A DNA stretch of 54,798 nucleotides from CAZLAK01 sp964557545 (lineage in GTDB: Bacteria > Bacillota > Desulfotomaculia > Desulfotomaculales > Pelotomaculaceae), in the NCBI GenBank assembly GCA_964557545.1, contig CAZLAK010000010.1:1-54798 (forward strand). Reading direction: 5' to 3'. How positions within the stretch are numbered: position 1 is the stretch's first letter; every line of letters begins with the position of its first letter. The position numbers were made by a program, and so were the translations under genes. Shown here one piece after another: positions 7,672-16,571 of this stretch. Under the pieces are notes generated by a model, which saw only the letters and a list, made by a program, of their open reading frames with translations, did not search any database and was not told the origin of the DNA.

Positions 7672-7707
7672 TAAAAAGCCGGGGATAACCCGGTTTAATT
7701 TTTTTAA
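7672..7707. terminator. Bidirectional intrinsic terminator
   Basis: Stem CCGGG (7679-7683) and CCCGG (7689-7693), extended by A/T pairs, with a T-rich tail to 7705 on the plus strand and A-runs on the other side. It lies between the CBM gene and the end of mutS2, and could serve both. Confidence 0.7.
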
Positions 7708-7711
7708 TATC

Positions 7712-10078
7712 TCACTCAAGTTCTACCACTGTTACCCCCAGGCCGCCCTCACCGTGCTCGCCCAGGCGAAAGGACTTAACCCGCCGGTGTTCTTTCAGCT
7801 GCCGGTGGACGGCCGCGCGCAGCGCCCCCGTGCCCTTGCCGTGAATGAGGTACACGCGGGAAAGACCGGCAAGACAGGCGTCGTCCAAATATTTATCAAC
7901 CATAATAACCGCCTCATCGGGGTACTGACCGCGCAAATCTAGTTCCGGCGTAATTTCCCTGGCCTTGTCTAAAATAATGCCTCCGCTTTTGACCCCAGCT
8001 GCCTCTACCCTTCTCCTGCCCTCTGTGCCGGCCACGCGCAGGCTTTTAAGGGGCACATTTATTTTCAGCACGCCCACCTGCACCTGCACTTCCCCGCTTG
8101 AATCGGGCGGGGCAAGCACATAACCCCGCTGGCCGTACTCAGGCAAAAAAACTTCATCTCCCGGCCGCAAGGCGGACGGGGCCTCGCCGCCGGCATCTTT
8201 TGGGGGCCTTATCTCTTCCGCCCGCTTTTCCATACGCCAAAGCCTCTCTCTGGCCTCACGGATGGCGCTTTCCCGCTGCCTGGCCGACTCTAAAGCCAGT
8301 TTTTCTCTTAATTCTTTAACGGCTGCCTCTGCTTCCCGCCTGGCCGACTTTACCAGTTCTCTGGCCTCTTCCGCCGCTTTGTTTAAAATGGCCTCTTTCT
8401 TTTCCCGCAGGGTAGCTTCCATCTTTTCGTATTTTTCCTTTAAGATTGCCGCCTGCCTTGCCATCTCGGCTGCTTCCCGGCGGTGCATCTCGGCCTGCTG
8501 TTGGGCCCGCTCCAGGCTCTGCATCAGCTCCTCCACCCTAAGCTGCTCGGCGGTCATGAAATCTCTGGCCCGGGCCACCACCTCTGCCGGCAGTCCCAGT
8601 CTGGCAGCTATTTCAAAGGCATTGCTGCGGCCCGGCCGCCCGGTGAGCAGCCGGTAAGTGGGCTTCAGGGTTAAAGCGTCGAATTCCACGCTGGCGTTTT
8701 CCACCCGCTCTGTGGTGTAAGCAAAATTCTTTAAATCGCTGTGGTGGGTGGTGGCCATTATTTTAGCGCCCGCCGCTAAAAGTCTTTCCAAAATGGCCTG
8801 GGCAAGCGCCGCCCCTTCTGCCGGGTCGGTGCCCGCACCCAGCTCGTCTAAAAGGACCAGCGTCCCCGGACCCGCCCTGCGGACTATATCCACTATATTG
8901 GACATGTGGGAAGAAAAAGTGCTCAGTGACTGCTCAATACTCTGCTCATCGCCGATGTCCGCAAATACTTGCTCAAAAAAGCCCATTTCCGTGCCTTCGG
9001 CCGCGGGCAGGTGAAGGCCCGATTGGGCCATGAGCACAAAAAGACCGGCTGTCTTTAAGGACACCGTCTTGCCGCCGGTATTCGGCCCGGTAACTATGAG
9101 GGCATCAAAGTCAAGACCCAGGCGGATGTCCACGGGGACCGCTTCGCCCGCCAGCAGGGGGTGGCGGGCGCGGCGGATGTCGAAATAAGCCCCTTCGGCC
9201 AGCACTGGCTCTACGGCATCGAGTTCGCCGCTGTAACGAGCTCTGGCCAAAATAAAATCCAGCTCACCCAGGGCCTCCAAGGAAGCGCCGATCTCGCCGG
9301 CCCGCCGGGCAACTTCGGATGAGAGTTCGGTGAGGATTTTCAGTACTTCCTCTCGTTCGGCCGACTCTAACCGCTTTAGCTCGTTGTTTTTTTCCACCAC
9401 GGCCAGCGGCTCGACAAAAAGGGTGGCCCCGCTGGCCGACTGGTCGTGCACAATGCCGGGCAGCTGCGAGCGGAATTCGATCTTTACGGGGACCACGTAG
9501 CGGCCGCCCCTCACTGTAATAATCTGGTCCTGCAGGTATTTCTGGGTGGCCGACGAGCGGACGATGGCTTCCAGGTGCTCTCGTATCTGCTCCTGTATTT
9601 GCGCCTTTTTGCGCCGGATTTGGAAGAGAGCGGGGGTAGCCCTGTCAGACACTTCCCCGCTGGGATCTACGGCCTTTTTAATCTTTTCCTCCAGCTCGGC
9701 GCAGACCGCCAGCGAGCCGGCCAGCGAAGAAAGCAAGGGGTAGCGGTCCCGCCGGCCGGCAAAAAAATTCTTTACGGTGCGGGAAGCCGCCAGGGTGGCG
9801 GCTACGTCCAGCAGTTCCCCGGGGTCGAGCACGCCGCCGCGGCCCGCCCTGGCAAGCGGTACGCGGATATCCTTCCAGCCCTCCAGCCGGGCAAGGGGGT
9901 CCAGCCTCAATAGCTCCCTGCCCTCCGAAGTCTCGGCCATTAGGCGCACGGCCGCGGCCAGTTCTGCCACCGGGCGGAGCGCCAGCACCTTTTCCCGGCC
10001 AAGGGCCGAGCTGCAGTACTGGGCTACCTTTTCCAAGATCTTATGGTAATCGAGCCTTTTTAAAGTTTTTTCGTCCAT
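7712..10078 (-). CDS. mutS2: Endonuclease MutS2
   Basis: 788 residues from ATG 10078. The Walker A motif GPNTGGKT lies near residue 335, with the MutS-type signatures GDEQSIEQSLSTFSSH and LDELGAGTDPAEGAA following. A long coiled coil rich in Glu, Ala and Arg spans roughly 505-640. The C-terminal Smr domain begins at LDLRG and holds the HGKGTGALR loop. MutS2 lacks the mismatch-recognition domain of MutS. In Firmicutes and other bacteria it binds branched DNA or stalled, collided ribosomes and limits recombination. The gene follows the U32 peptidase, with the stop of that gene just upstream of the ATG and GAGGTG overlapping. The zapA-polX-mutS2 neighbourhood matches B. subtilis. GTG 10093 is an alternative start. 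Confidence 0.95.
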   Translation of the reverse strand: MDEKTLKRLDYHKILEKVAQYCSSALGREKVLALRPVAELAAAVRLMAETSEGRELLRLDPLARLEGWKDIRVPLARAGRGGVLDPGELLDVAATLAASRTVKNFFAGRRDRYPLLSSLAGSLAVCAELEEKIKKAVDPSGEVSDRATPALFQIRRKKAQIQEQIREHLEAIVRSSATQKYLQDQIITVRGGRYVVPVKIEFRSQLPGIVHDQSASGATLFVEPLAVVEKNNELKRLESAEREEVLKILTELSSEVARRAGEIGASLEALGELDFILARARYSGELDAVEPVLAEGAYFDIRRARHPLLAGEAVPVDIRLGLDFDALIVTGPNTGGKTVSLKTAGLFVLMAQSGLHLPAAEGTEMGFFEQVFADIGDEQSIEQSLSTFSSHMSNIVDIVRRAGPGTLVLLDELGAGTDPAEGAALAQAILERLLAAGAKIMATTHHSDLKNFAYTTERVENASVEFDALTLKPTYRLLTGRPGRSNAFEIAARLGLPAEVVARARDFMTAEQLRVEELMQSLERAQQQAEMHRREAAEMARQAAILKEKYEKMEATLREKKEAILNKAAEEARELVKSARREAEAAVKELREKLALESARQRESAIREARERLWRMEKRAEEIRPPKDAGGEAPSALRPGDEVFLPEYGQRGYVLAPPDSSGEVQVQVGVLKINVPLKSLRVAGTEGRRRVEAAGVKSGGIILDKAREITPELDLRGQYPDEAVIMVDKYLDDACLAGLSRVYLIHGKGTGALRAAVHRQLKEHRRVKSFRLGEHGEGGLGVTVVELE

Positions 10079-10082
10079 TTTT

Positions 10083-12665
10083 TCACAAAACACCTCTGAA
10101 TAAATGGCCCCTGGTAAACCCTGCCAAAGCCGTGCAGGACGCCAGTTTTTCTTTTAAAGCGGACATGTCCGGTTTTTTGTGCCCGTGCAGTGGGGTATCC
10201 AGCGCCTGCCGGTAAGCTTCCACAGCGGCCCGCACGTATTCAGGACGTGCCCGCCGCGCTTCAATTCGCAAAGCGGCAGGGCCGAGGCCGGCCAGCAAAT
10301 CTATTTCCTCCACAGTGCACAAGTCCACGGAGTTAAACAGGTGCATCCGGCAGTATCTGTCCATTTCAAGGGGAAATACGGCGCCCGTCCTGTCTTTTAA
10401 GCCAAAGGAATGCCCGCGGCAGGGCCGGGAGCAGTTTTCAGGCCGGCCTCCCCCCAGCACGGCCCCTGCCGGGCAGTACTCGGAGACCATAAGGGTCAGC
10501 TGGCCGTGGACAATTATTTCTGCCGGCACACCGGCTTTGGGCAGTATCTCCCTGATCTGCTGCAAGTTGAGCTCCGGAGAGAGGGTGACCCTGCTCGCGC
10601 CGTGCTCGCCTAAAAAGCGGGCCGCCTGGTGGTTAAACACGGGGACCGAATAGCAGGTGTAGACGGGGCGGCCGGCCGCCTCCCGCACTGCCTCAATTAA
10701 TCCCGGGGTGGTCACCAGGACAGCGGCAAGGTTTTCCCCCTTAATGCGCCGGATGAGTTCAATAAACTCCGCCTCTTCGCCATCCATTAAAATGCGCGGC
10801 GAAGCCAGAACAAACTTAACTCCCGCTCTTTTACAGATTTCTGCCCCTCTAAGCGCCTCTTCGGTAAATTTCTGGAGAGAAAAGGCGGGAAACCGGGAGC
10901 GAAAACAGTCAGAAGTAAAGATAACTTCGTCTGCCCCCGCGCTGACCGCCGCCTCCAGGGAGGCACGGCCGGATACAGCTGCAGTCAAAAGGGGCTTTTG
11001 GGAGCAGTTTTGCCGGACAAGCTCCCCTTCGCCAAAGGCACGGGACAGGCGCTCTTCAAATACACTGTCTGCCAGCGGCGGGCGCGCCCTAAAGCTTACT
11101 ACGCGCGCTTTGGACAGCTCATCCAAAGCCTGGCGCCTGGCCTCGTTGATCTCACTTACGGGAACGTAAGAATTTTCATCCAGGCGGCAGTCTAAAGAGG
11201 CCATCTCGTACGGAGTGTTGCCCAGGCGGTCCAGTTGCTTGGCCAGCAATTCCGGCGTCAGGGGTCTTTTAACGGCCGTTTGCACCGGCGAGTCCGTTTT
11301 GGCCCGGCCCCTATTGCCCTCGCTGTCATAAACTTCGATAGCCAGCGGTTCTCCTAAAGAGGCCGTAACCCCAAAGTAAACCGGAAACTTCTTTATTTCC
11401 CGTGGGGAAGCAAAACTGGCCCTGGCCTTTTCCACAAGCTGTCTGTCGTGGGTCTTAAAAACCCGGTCCCCGGGGAATACCTTGCCTTCCACGTCCAGGC
11501 GCACTGCCGACCCTGCCGGCGCGCGCTCCACATTGTGCCCCGCCACCTCCAGGCGGCCGACCTCACCGGCCAGGCGTCCTCCCCGCGTCACCCAGAATTC
11601 AATACCGTCACCGACACACAATTCCCTATCCAAGAGCACTTCAGCCTGCCGCTTTACCGGGTCGTAAGATTTCACTCTACCCAAGAAAAGGCCGCGGTTA
11701 TTGGGCCTTTTATAGCTCATCAGGTCAATACCCTGACGGCCGTAAAAGTAACCGGTGGTAAAGCCGCGGTTGAAAATTTGGGCCAGTTCTTCCGCTTCTT
11801 CGGGCAGGACATAAAACTGCCCGCCGGCAAAGCAGCGGTCGAGGAGGCTCCTGTACACCCTCACCACCGTGGCCACGTACTCCGGCCTCTTCATGCGCCC
11901 CTCAATTTTTAGCGCCGACACACCGGCTTCAATTAAGTCCGGCAGGCAAGAGCTCATATTCAGGTCGCGGGTGGACAGGAGGTATTCGCCGGTTACTTCG
12001 GGGTCGGCAGCAACACGGCCGCCCGCCAAATCCACCAGGGTGTAGTTCAAGCGGCAGGGCTGGGCACAACGCCCCCTGTTCCCGCTGCGCCCCCCGATGA
12101 GGCTGGACATGAGGCACTGGCCCGAATAGCAGACGCACAGGGCGCCGTGCACAAAGACCTCGACTTCCGCGCCGCTTTTCGCCGCTATCTCTTTAACGGC
12201 AGAAAGCGGCAGTTCCCTGGCCAGAATAATTCTCTCCACGCCCGCTCTTTTAAGAAAGCGCGCCGTGGAAAGGCTGTACACGGTCATCTGCGTGCTGGCG
12301 TGCAAGGGGAGTTCCGGAATTAACTGGCGGGCGAGCTTTAAGAGTCCTAAGTCCTGGACAATAGCGGCATCTGCTCCCCACTTCTGAATCTGGTGCAAAA
12401 AACGTAACGCATCACCCAGTTCACCGTTACCCAAAAGAATATTTGCTGTTATATAAACCTTAACCCCGCGCACATGGGCGTACTCCACTGCCCTGGCCAG
12501 CTCTATGCTGTCAAAATTCTCGGCGTACTGGCGGGCGTTGAAAGACCTGCCCCCCAGGTAAACAGCATCGGCCCCGTTTTGCACGGCCGCTACCAGGGCA
12601 TCCCAGTTCCCCGCCGGCGCTAAAAGCTCCGGTTTTTTTAAGCTCTTTTTTCCCTTATTGCCCAT
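10083..12665 (-). CDS. U32 family peptidase-like protein, double-length form
   Basis: 860 residues. The N-terminal half is a standard U32 domain: PELLAPAGNWDALVAAV, then AVYLGG, RIILARELPL, the family signature VHGALCVCYSGQC, and the CAQPC cysteine pair, ending YLLSTRDLN and ALKIEGRMKRPEYV. A DUF3656-like middle follows. The C-terminal third repeats the pattern in weakened form: RVTLSPELNL, VHGQLTL, a CSRPC pair, then ALRIEARRARPEYVRAA. Proteins of this type (RlhA in E. coli) are needed for a 23S rRNA cytidine hydroxylation; true protease activity is doubtful for this branch. It lies in the operon polX-mpg-nif3-U32-mutS2. A second, shorter U32 gene lies at 36097-37314. Confidence 0.92.
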   Translation of the reverse strand: MGNKGKKSLKKPELLAPAGNWDALVAAVQNGADAVYLGGRSFNARQYAENFDSIELARAVEYAHVRGVKVYITANILLGNGELGDALRFLHQIQKWGADAAIVQDLGLLKLARQLIPELPLHASTQMTVYSLSTARFLKRAGVERIILARELPLSAVKEIAAKSGAEVEVFVHGALCVCYSGQCLMSSLIGGRSGNRGRCAQPCRLNYTLVDLAGGRVAADPEVTGEYLLSTRDLNMSSCLPDLIEAGVSALKIEGRMKRPEYVATVVRVYRSLLDRCFAGGQFYVLPEEAEELAQIFNRGFTTGYFYGRQGIDLMSYKRPNNRGLFLGRVKSYDPVKRQAEVLLDRELCVGDGIEFWVTRGGRLAGEVGRLEVAGHNVERAPAGSAVRLDVEGKVFPGDRVFKTHDRQLVEKARASFASPREIKKFPVYFGVTASLGEPLAIEVYDSEGNRGRAKTDSPVQTAVKRPLTPELLAKQLDRLGNTPYEMASLDCRLDENSYVPVSEINEARRQALDELSKARVVSFRARPPLADSVFEERLSRAFGEGELVRQNCSQKPLLTAAVSGRASLEAAVSAGADEVIFTSDCFRSRFPAFSLQKFTEEALRGAEICKRAGVKFVLASPRILMDGEEAEFIELIRRIKGENLAAVLVTTPGLIEAVREAAGRPVYTCYSVPVFNHQAARFLGEHGASRVTLSPELNLQQIREILPKAGVPAEIIVHGQLTLMVSEYCPAGAVLGGGRPENCSRPCRGHSFGLKDRTGAVFPLEMDRYCRMHLFNSVDLCTVEEIDLLAGLGPAALRIEARRARPEYVRAAVEAYRQALDTPLHGHKKPDMSALKEKLASCTALAGFTRGHLFRGVL

Positions 12666-12707
12666 AAACCCGGCTACCAGTCCTTCCGCCCGCAGTCCAC
12701 CCGGTCT

Positions 12708-13661
12708 TTAGCAGCGCGCGCACCTGATCAAGCCAGCACAGGGCAAAATTTCTACACCGCGCGCCGCAAGCTGGTCCAAAAAGAGGTTTAAGCCTAAGGA
12801 ATCGCTGGCCATGTGGCCGGCCACCACTACGTTGACGTGGTTTTTTTCCGCTTCCTGGCGGTGCTTTTCGGTGAGATGCATTACCACCACTGTGCCCACG
12901 CCGGCGGTGGCCAGCTTGGCGTAGGCGTTCTCCGACCCGCTCGTGCCGCCGGTCATGTCTACCATGATTTTGCCTGCCCTCCGCTCTTTGCCGCCGACCA
13001 CTATAGTGGGCCCGGCGCTGTGCTTTGCCGCTTCACTGTACTCCGGTATCTCTTTTAAAATTTTGACTACGTCGTTAAGTGTCTCTGGCTTTTGCTCGTC
13101 AAAGAGGCGCTGTAAGTAGTCGTTCACGCAGTTGTCAGCCGGGGTGTGCACGCACATCATAGGTATATCTAAAAGGCGCGCCGCATCTACGGCCCGGTTG
13201 TGGTTTAGAGGCATAAGGCCGCGCTGCACTTCGCTGATGCGGGAAGCCAGTATGCCCTCGGCCACGTTAATGGGTACGCCGAATTTGGCCAGCACGTCTT
13301 CCTGCAGTTTCATCACGCGGTGAAGTGCGGCCACGGCCTTTCCTTCCGGGTGGTGGGCAATGATGAGGTCGACTGCCGTGCCCCGCTCCCTCAAGCGGTC
13401 AGCCAGGAGCACTTCCGCCGTCTCCATGTCTATGCCGGCCAGCACGCGTTTTACCTCGCGCTCGGGATCGCCGTATAAGATCCTGGTGTCGCTGTAAGGG
13501 TTGTTAAGGCTTTCTAGGTCAAAATCTTTCTTTTCGTCATCTTTTAACTCATCGTACTTCTTCTGCTCCTTTTTCAAAAGTTCCTCCACTTTTTCTTTGG
13601 AGCGCGGGTCCTTTTCCATCCCCAGTTCTACTGCCAGGCGGTAAATTTCCCCTATTTTCAT
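12708..13661 (-). CDS. Nif3-like family protein
   Basis: 317 residues from ATG 13661, which has GGGAG eight bases upstream; the GTG at 13679 overlaps that site and is unlikely. The protein carries IIAHHPEGKA, a metal-binding His pair typical of Nif3-like/NGG1p-interacting proteins, and the C-terminal VAGHMASDSLGLN. The middle contains a Gly/Thr-rich segment, MVDMTGGTSGSENAYAKLA. The N-terminal 50 residues are highly charged and helical. Nif3-like proteins are dinuclear metal proteins; their cellular substrate is not settled. It is the third gene of the polX operon. Confidence 0.8.
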   Translation of the reverse strand: MKIGEIYRLAVELGMEKDPRSKEKVEELLKKEQKKYDELKDDEKKDFDLESLNNPYSDTRILYGDPEREVKRVLAGIDMETAEVLLADRLRERGTAVDLIIAHHPEGKAVAALHRVMKLQEDVLAKFGVPINVAEGILASRISEVQRGLMPLNHNRAVDAARLLDIPMMCVHTPADNCVNDYLQRLFDEQKPETLNDVVKILKEIPEYSEAAKHSAGPTIVVGGKERRAGKIMVDMTGGTSGSENAYAKLATAGVGTVVVMHLTEKHRQEAEKNHVNVVVAGHMASDSLGLNLFLDQLAARGVEILPCAGLIRCARC

Positions 13662-13714
13662 CTTTTTTACTCCCTTCACTTAAATTTTTCTTTATTTTTC
13701 TTTATCGTTTTACC

Positions 13715-14356
13715 CTACCTTTTCGATACGTAGGGGTTATCGCGCAGGTAAAAGCGCAAAGGGAGGTCAGCTCCTTCTTTTATGCCCACCCGGGGAGCAG
13801 TCACAATTTCCCCCCGTCCGGCGCTTTCCTCACCCCGGCAGATGACCAGCGGCCCGCGGGTTAAATCAGCACCGTTGTGGTACCTGTTAATCCCCATAGC
13901 CTGCACGAGCCTGGCCGGCCCCCTGCACAGATCTCTTAACTGCACTCGCCCCCGCCTTTTTGCCATCAGCTCCACGCCCTCTTTGGGCTCTAAAGCACGC
14001 ACGAGCACAGCCTCGCCCACGCCCTCCAAATTGGTTACGGCGTTAAAACAATAGTGCATCCCGTATATAAAATATACGTAAGCGTGACCGGGCGGGCCAA
14101 ACATGACCCGGTTGCGGGGCGTCATGCCGCGGGCAGCGTGGCAGGCGGGATCGCCCTGGAGGTAAGCTTCTGTCTCCACAATTAAGCCGGCTGTAATCCC
14201 TTCCGGCGAAAAATTTACCAAAACCCTGCCCAGCAGGTCCAAAGCCACCTCAACAGTATCCCTGGCGTAAAAAGAGCGCGGCAGGACGCCCCCCCACATT
14301 TTGGCCGCGTAAAGATCAATTTCTGCCGGCAAATTCACGTTTATCCCCCAGCTCAC
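13715..14356 (-). CDS. DNA-3-methyladenine glycosylase (AAG/MPG family)
   Basis: 213 residues matching the AAG family that excises 3-methyladenine and other alkylated purines. The catalytic Glu is in IVETEAYLQGDPACHAARG (E61), followed by TPRNRVMFGPPGHAYVYFIYG, the conserved wall of the nucleotide-flipping pocket, and LVRALEP. The C-terminus has GPARLVQAMGI and a PRVGIKEG-like segment. The length fits the family. Its start overlaps the stop of polX by four bases (ATGA), so the two are translationally coupled, combining base excision with a gap-filling polymerase. Confidence 0.95.
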   Translation of the reverse strand: MSWGINVNLPAEIDLYAAKMWGGVLPRSFYARDTVEVALDLLGRVLVNFSPEGITAGLIVETEAYLQGDPACHAARGMTPRNRVMFGPPGHAYVYFIYGMHYCFNAVTNLEGVGEAVLVRALEPKEGVELMAKRRGRVQLRDLCRGPARLVQAMGINRYHNGADLTRGPLVICRGEESAGRGEIVTAPRVGIKEGADLPLRFYLRDNPYVSKR

Positions 14357-16050
14357 TTCTTTGCCCGCAGGAAACGTTCTACTTTGGTAGCCGGCATGGT
14401 GTTTAAAACATCACGGGGGATGAGCCAGGCGCGCCGGGCGGTATAGACCCCGTACACTATGTCGTCCATACCCCGCATGGTGTGGGCATCGGTAGAAATG
14501 CACATCTTTATACCCAGTTCAGCCGCCCGCCGGGCGTGTACATCGCTTAAATCCAGCCGGTCGGGCGATGCGTTGATTTCCAATGCCACGCCACAGGAAG
14601 CTGCCGCTTCCAGCACCCTTTCCACGTCCAGGTCGTACCCCTTTCTCTGGCCGATGAGGCGGCCGGTCAGGTGGCCGATGATATTGACGTTTTTGTTTTC
14701 TATGGCCGAAATAAGGCGCTTGGTCATCGTCTCACCGTCCTGCTTGAAGGCGCTGTGCACAGACGCCACCACCACGTCTGTCTCTTTTAAGACTGCGTCC
14801 GGGAAATCAAGACCGCCTTTGGGCAGTATATCCACCTCAATGCCGGTGAACAGCTTAAACCCTTTTAACTCTTTGTTCAGCTCCCGAATTTTTTCGTGCT
14901 GCTCCCAAAGCCGCTCTTCGGACAAGCCGCCGGCGACTTTCAGCGAGCGGGAGTGGTCGGTAACGGCGGCGTACTCGTACCCTTTCTCCAAAGAGCGGCT
15001 CACCACCTGCTCTAAGGAGAGGAGGCCGTCGCTCCAGTTGGAGTGGATGTGCAAATCGCCCCTTATGTCGTAAAGCTCTACCAGCTGCGGCAATCTGCCT
15101 TCCCTGGCGGCCTCTACCTCGCCGCGGTCTTCACGTAGTTCGGGTGGGATGTACGGCAGGCCCAGGCGGGCGTAAATTTCCTCTTCCGATCCTGCCTTTT
15201 GTCCCTCAGGCTGCCGCTCTTTTTGCTTACGGCCGCTTAATGAGGACAACTTTTTTAAGTGCGCCTTGCTCCCTGTATTTTTAAAAAGGACCTCCCAAAA
15301 ATCTTCTTCTGAGGCAAATTCCACGTGCAGCTCGACACCCCAGGCCGTGCCGAATTTAGCCCAGCCGCTGCCTTCTTCTATTACGCGTTCCACCTGAGGA
15401 TGCGACAGCATTGCCGCTGCAAGCTTTCCCGCATCCTCGCCCGCCACTACCAAGTCGATATCCCCGACTGTCTCGCAGCGGCGGCGCAAACTGCCCCCTT
15501 CTTCTGCTCTTTTTACCTCCGGCCGTGCCTTTAAAAAAGAAATCACGTCACCGGCCAGTTCTGCGGCAGTTGCCAGCAAGAGGCGCCCCTCTCTTTGACC
15601 GCCTTTTTCTATGCTATGTAAAATTTCCTTCTCAACTTTAGCACCTATGCCAGGCAGCTGGCGCAGGCGGCCCTCTTTAGCAGCAGAGGCCAGCTCTTCT
15701 ACTGTGGAAATGCCAAGCCTTTCGTAAATAAGGGATGCCCTTTTAGGCCCTATGCCCGGCAAAGACATGATTGATAGAAGACTCCTCGGCGTGGTTTTTA
15801 GCAGTTCCTCATACTTTTTTAGCGTCCCGGTAGAAAGTATCTCCTCGATTTTAGAGGCAATGTTCTTGCCCACGCCGGGAATGCTCACTATTTCCCCTTT
15901 CTTCCACAGTTCTTCTATAGGCTGGGAAAGACCGGACAATGCCCTGCCCGCGCGGCGGTAAGCCCTGACCTTAAAATAATCCTCACCTTTAAATTCTAAA
16001 AGGTCGGCCAGTTCCAGAAAAATCCTGGCTACCTCTACATTTTTCATCAT
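14353..16050 (-). CDS. polX: Family X DNA polymerase with PHP nuclease domain
   Basis: 565 residues. Helix-hairpin-helix motifs lie near 55-65 (IPGVGKNIASK) and 97-107 (LPGIGPKRASL), and a third such segment near 131-140. The polymerase palm has GGSLRRRCETVGDIDLVV, with the first two metal-binding Asp residues at 197 and 199. The third metal ligand, normally Asp in a VDLR-type strand, appears as Glu240 in GVELHVEF. The C-terminal PHP domain from about 330 is complete, with DLHIHSNWSDG, TDHSRS, VASVHSA, GHLTGR and STDAHT, and should give 3' to 5' exonuclease or AP-processing activity. The start is ATG 16050 or the adjacent ATG 16047. It heads an operon of repair genes. Confidence 0.94.
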   Translation of the reverse strand: MMKNVEVARIFLELADLLEFKGEDYFKVRAYRRAGRALSGLSQPIEELWKKGEIVSIPGVGKNIASKIEEILSTGTLKKYEELLKTTPRSLLSIMSLPGIGPKRASLIYERLGISTVEELASAAKEGRLRQLPGIGAKVEKEILHSIEKGGQREGRLLLATAAELAGDVISFLKARPEVKRAEEGGSLRRRCETVGDIDLVVAGEDAGKLAAAMLSHPQVERVIEEGSGWAKFGTAWGVELHVEFASEEDFWEVLFKNTGSKAHLKKLSSLSGRKQKERQPEGQKAGSEEEIYARLGLPYIPPELREDRGEVEAAREGRLPQLVELYDIRGDLHIHSNWSDGLLSLEQVVSRSLEKGYEYAAVTDHSRSLKVAGGLSEERLWEQHEKIRELNKELKGFKLFTGIEVDILPKGGLDFPDAVLKETDVVVASVHSAFKQDGETMTKRLISAIENKNVNIIGHLTGRLIGQRKGYDLDVERVLEAAASCGVALEINASPDRLDLSDVHARRAAELGIKMCISTDAHTMRGMDDIVYGVYTARRAWLIPRDVLNTMPATKVERFLRAKK

Positions 16051-16097
16051 ACAGGTTTTCTACTCCCCAAATAGTAATCTTCCCCTAAAAGAGGACG

Positions 16098-16134
16098 AAA
16101 AAACTCATGAAGGACGCTCTTCATGAGTTTTTTT
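16098..16134 (-). terminator. Intrinsic terminator overlapping the end of zapA
   Basis: Perfect stem AAACTCATGAAG (16101-16112) and CTTCATGAGTTT (16119-16130), extended by A/T pairs to about 15 base pairs. On the minus strand it is followed by a T-run. The last codons and the TGA of zapA (16105-16107) lie inside the stem. Confidence 0.85.
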
Positions 16135-16395
16135 GCCGCTTTTCTTCTCTGGCTCCAGCATCTTCACCAAGATTTCGTACTCTTCTTTTAGCTTAAAATA
16201 TTCCTCTGCTATGTTTAAGGCGGCAAGCACGGCGAGTTGTGTCCTGGTAAGCCGGGAATTTCTTTTGGAGAGTTCTTTCATGCACCGGTTTACGTACTGG
16301 GCCAGCTCCACCATTTTTTCCGGCGGCATATCACCTTTTAAAGTATAGTATTCACCGCAAATCTCCACTTCCACACGGGATTCACGCCCGTCCAT
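16105..16395 (-). CDS. zapA: Cell division protein ZapA
   Basis: 96 residues with the ZapA pattern: an N-terminal beta region (VEVEICGEYYTLKGD), the YVNRCMKELSKRN helix, the TRTQLAVLAALNIAEEYFKLKEE coiled-coil helix in two recognisable parts, and a basic tail. ZapA binds and bundles FtsZ filaments at mid-cell. Its position just upstream of polX is as in B. subtilis. ATG 16395 follows GGGGG at a usual distance. The end of the gene doubles as a terminator hairpin, so transcription into polX would need read-through or a promoter between 16050 and 16098. Confidence 0.92.
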   Translation of the reverse strand: MDGRESRVEVEICGEYYTLKGDMPPEKMVELAQYVNRCMKELSKRNSRLTRTQLAVLAALNIAEEYFKLKEEYEILVKMLEPEKKSGKKTHEERPS

Positions 16396-16571
16396 AAAAT
16401 TCCCCCATGCACGGTTTTATTACTTTTTCGTCAAAAGTCTACCTTTTCCTCCTCAAACTGCTCGCAATTTTTTTATTTTCCACTGCCAAAACGAAAACTT
16501 TAAAGAGGAGTTTGTCTTTTAAGTCCCGAATTCTAAAAGCAAAGCAATGCCGGAATTGTGAGGTGCAGGGC

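Noticed and set aside
16407..16571. N-terminal extension of the slipin
   Set aside because: No ribosome binding site, and the predicted residues precede the natural membrane anchor; ATG 16572 follows GAGGTG.
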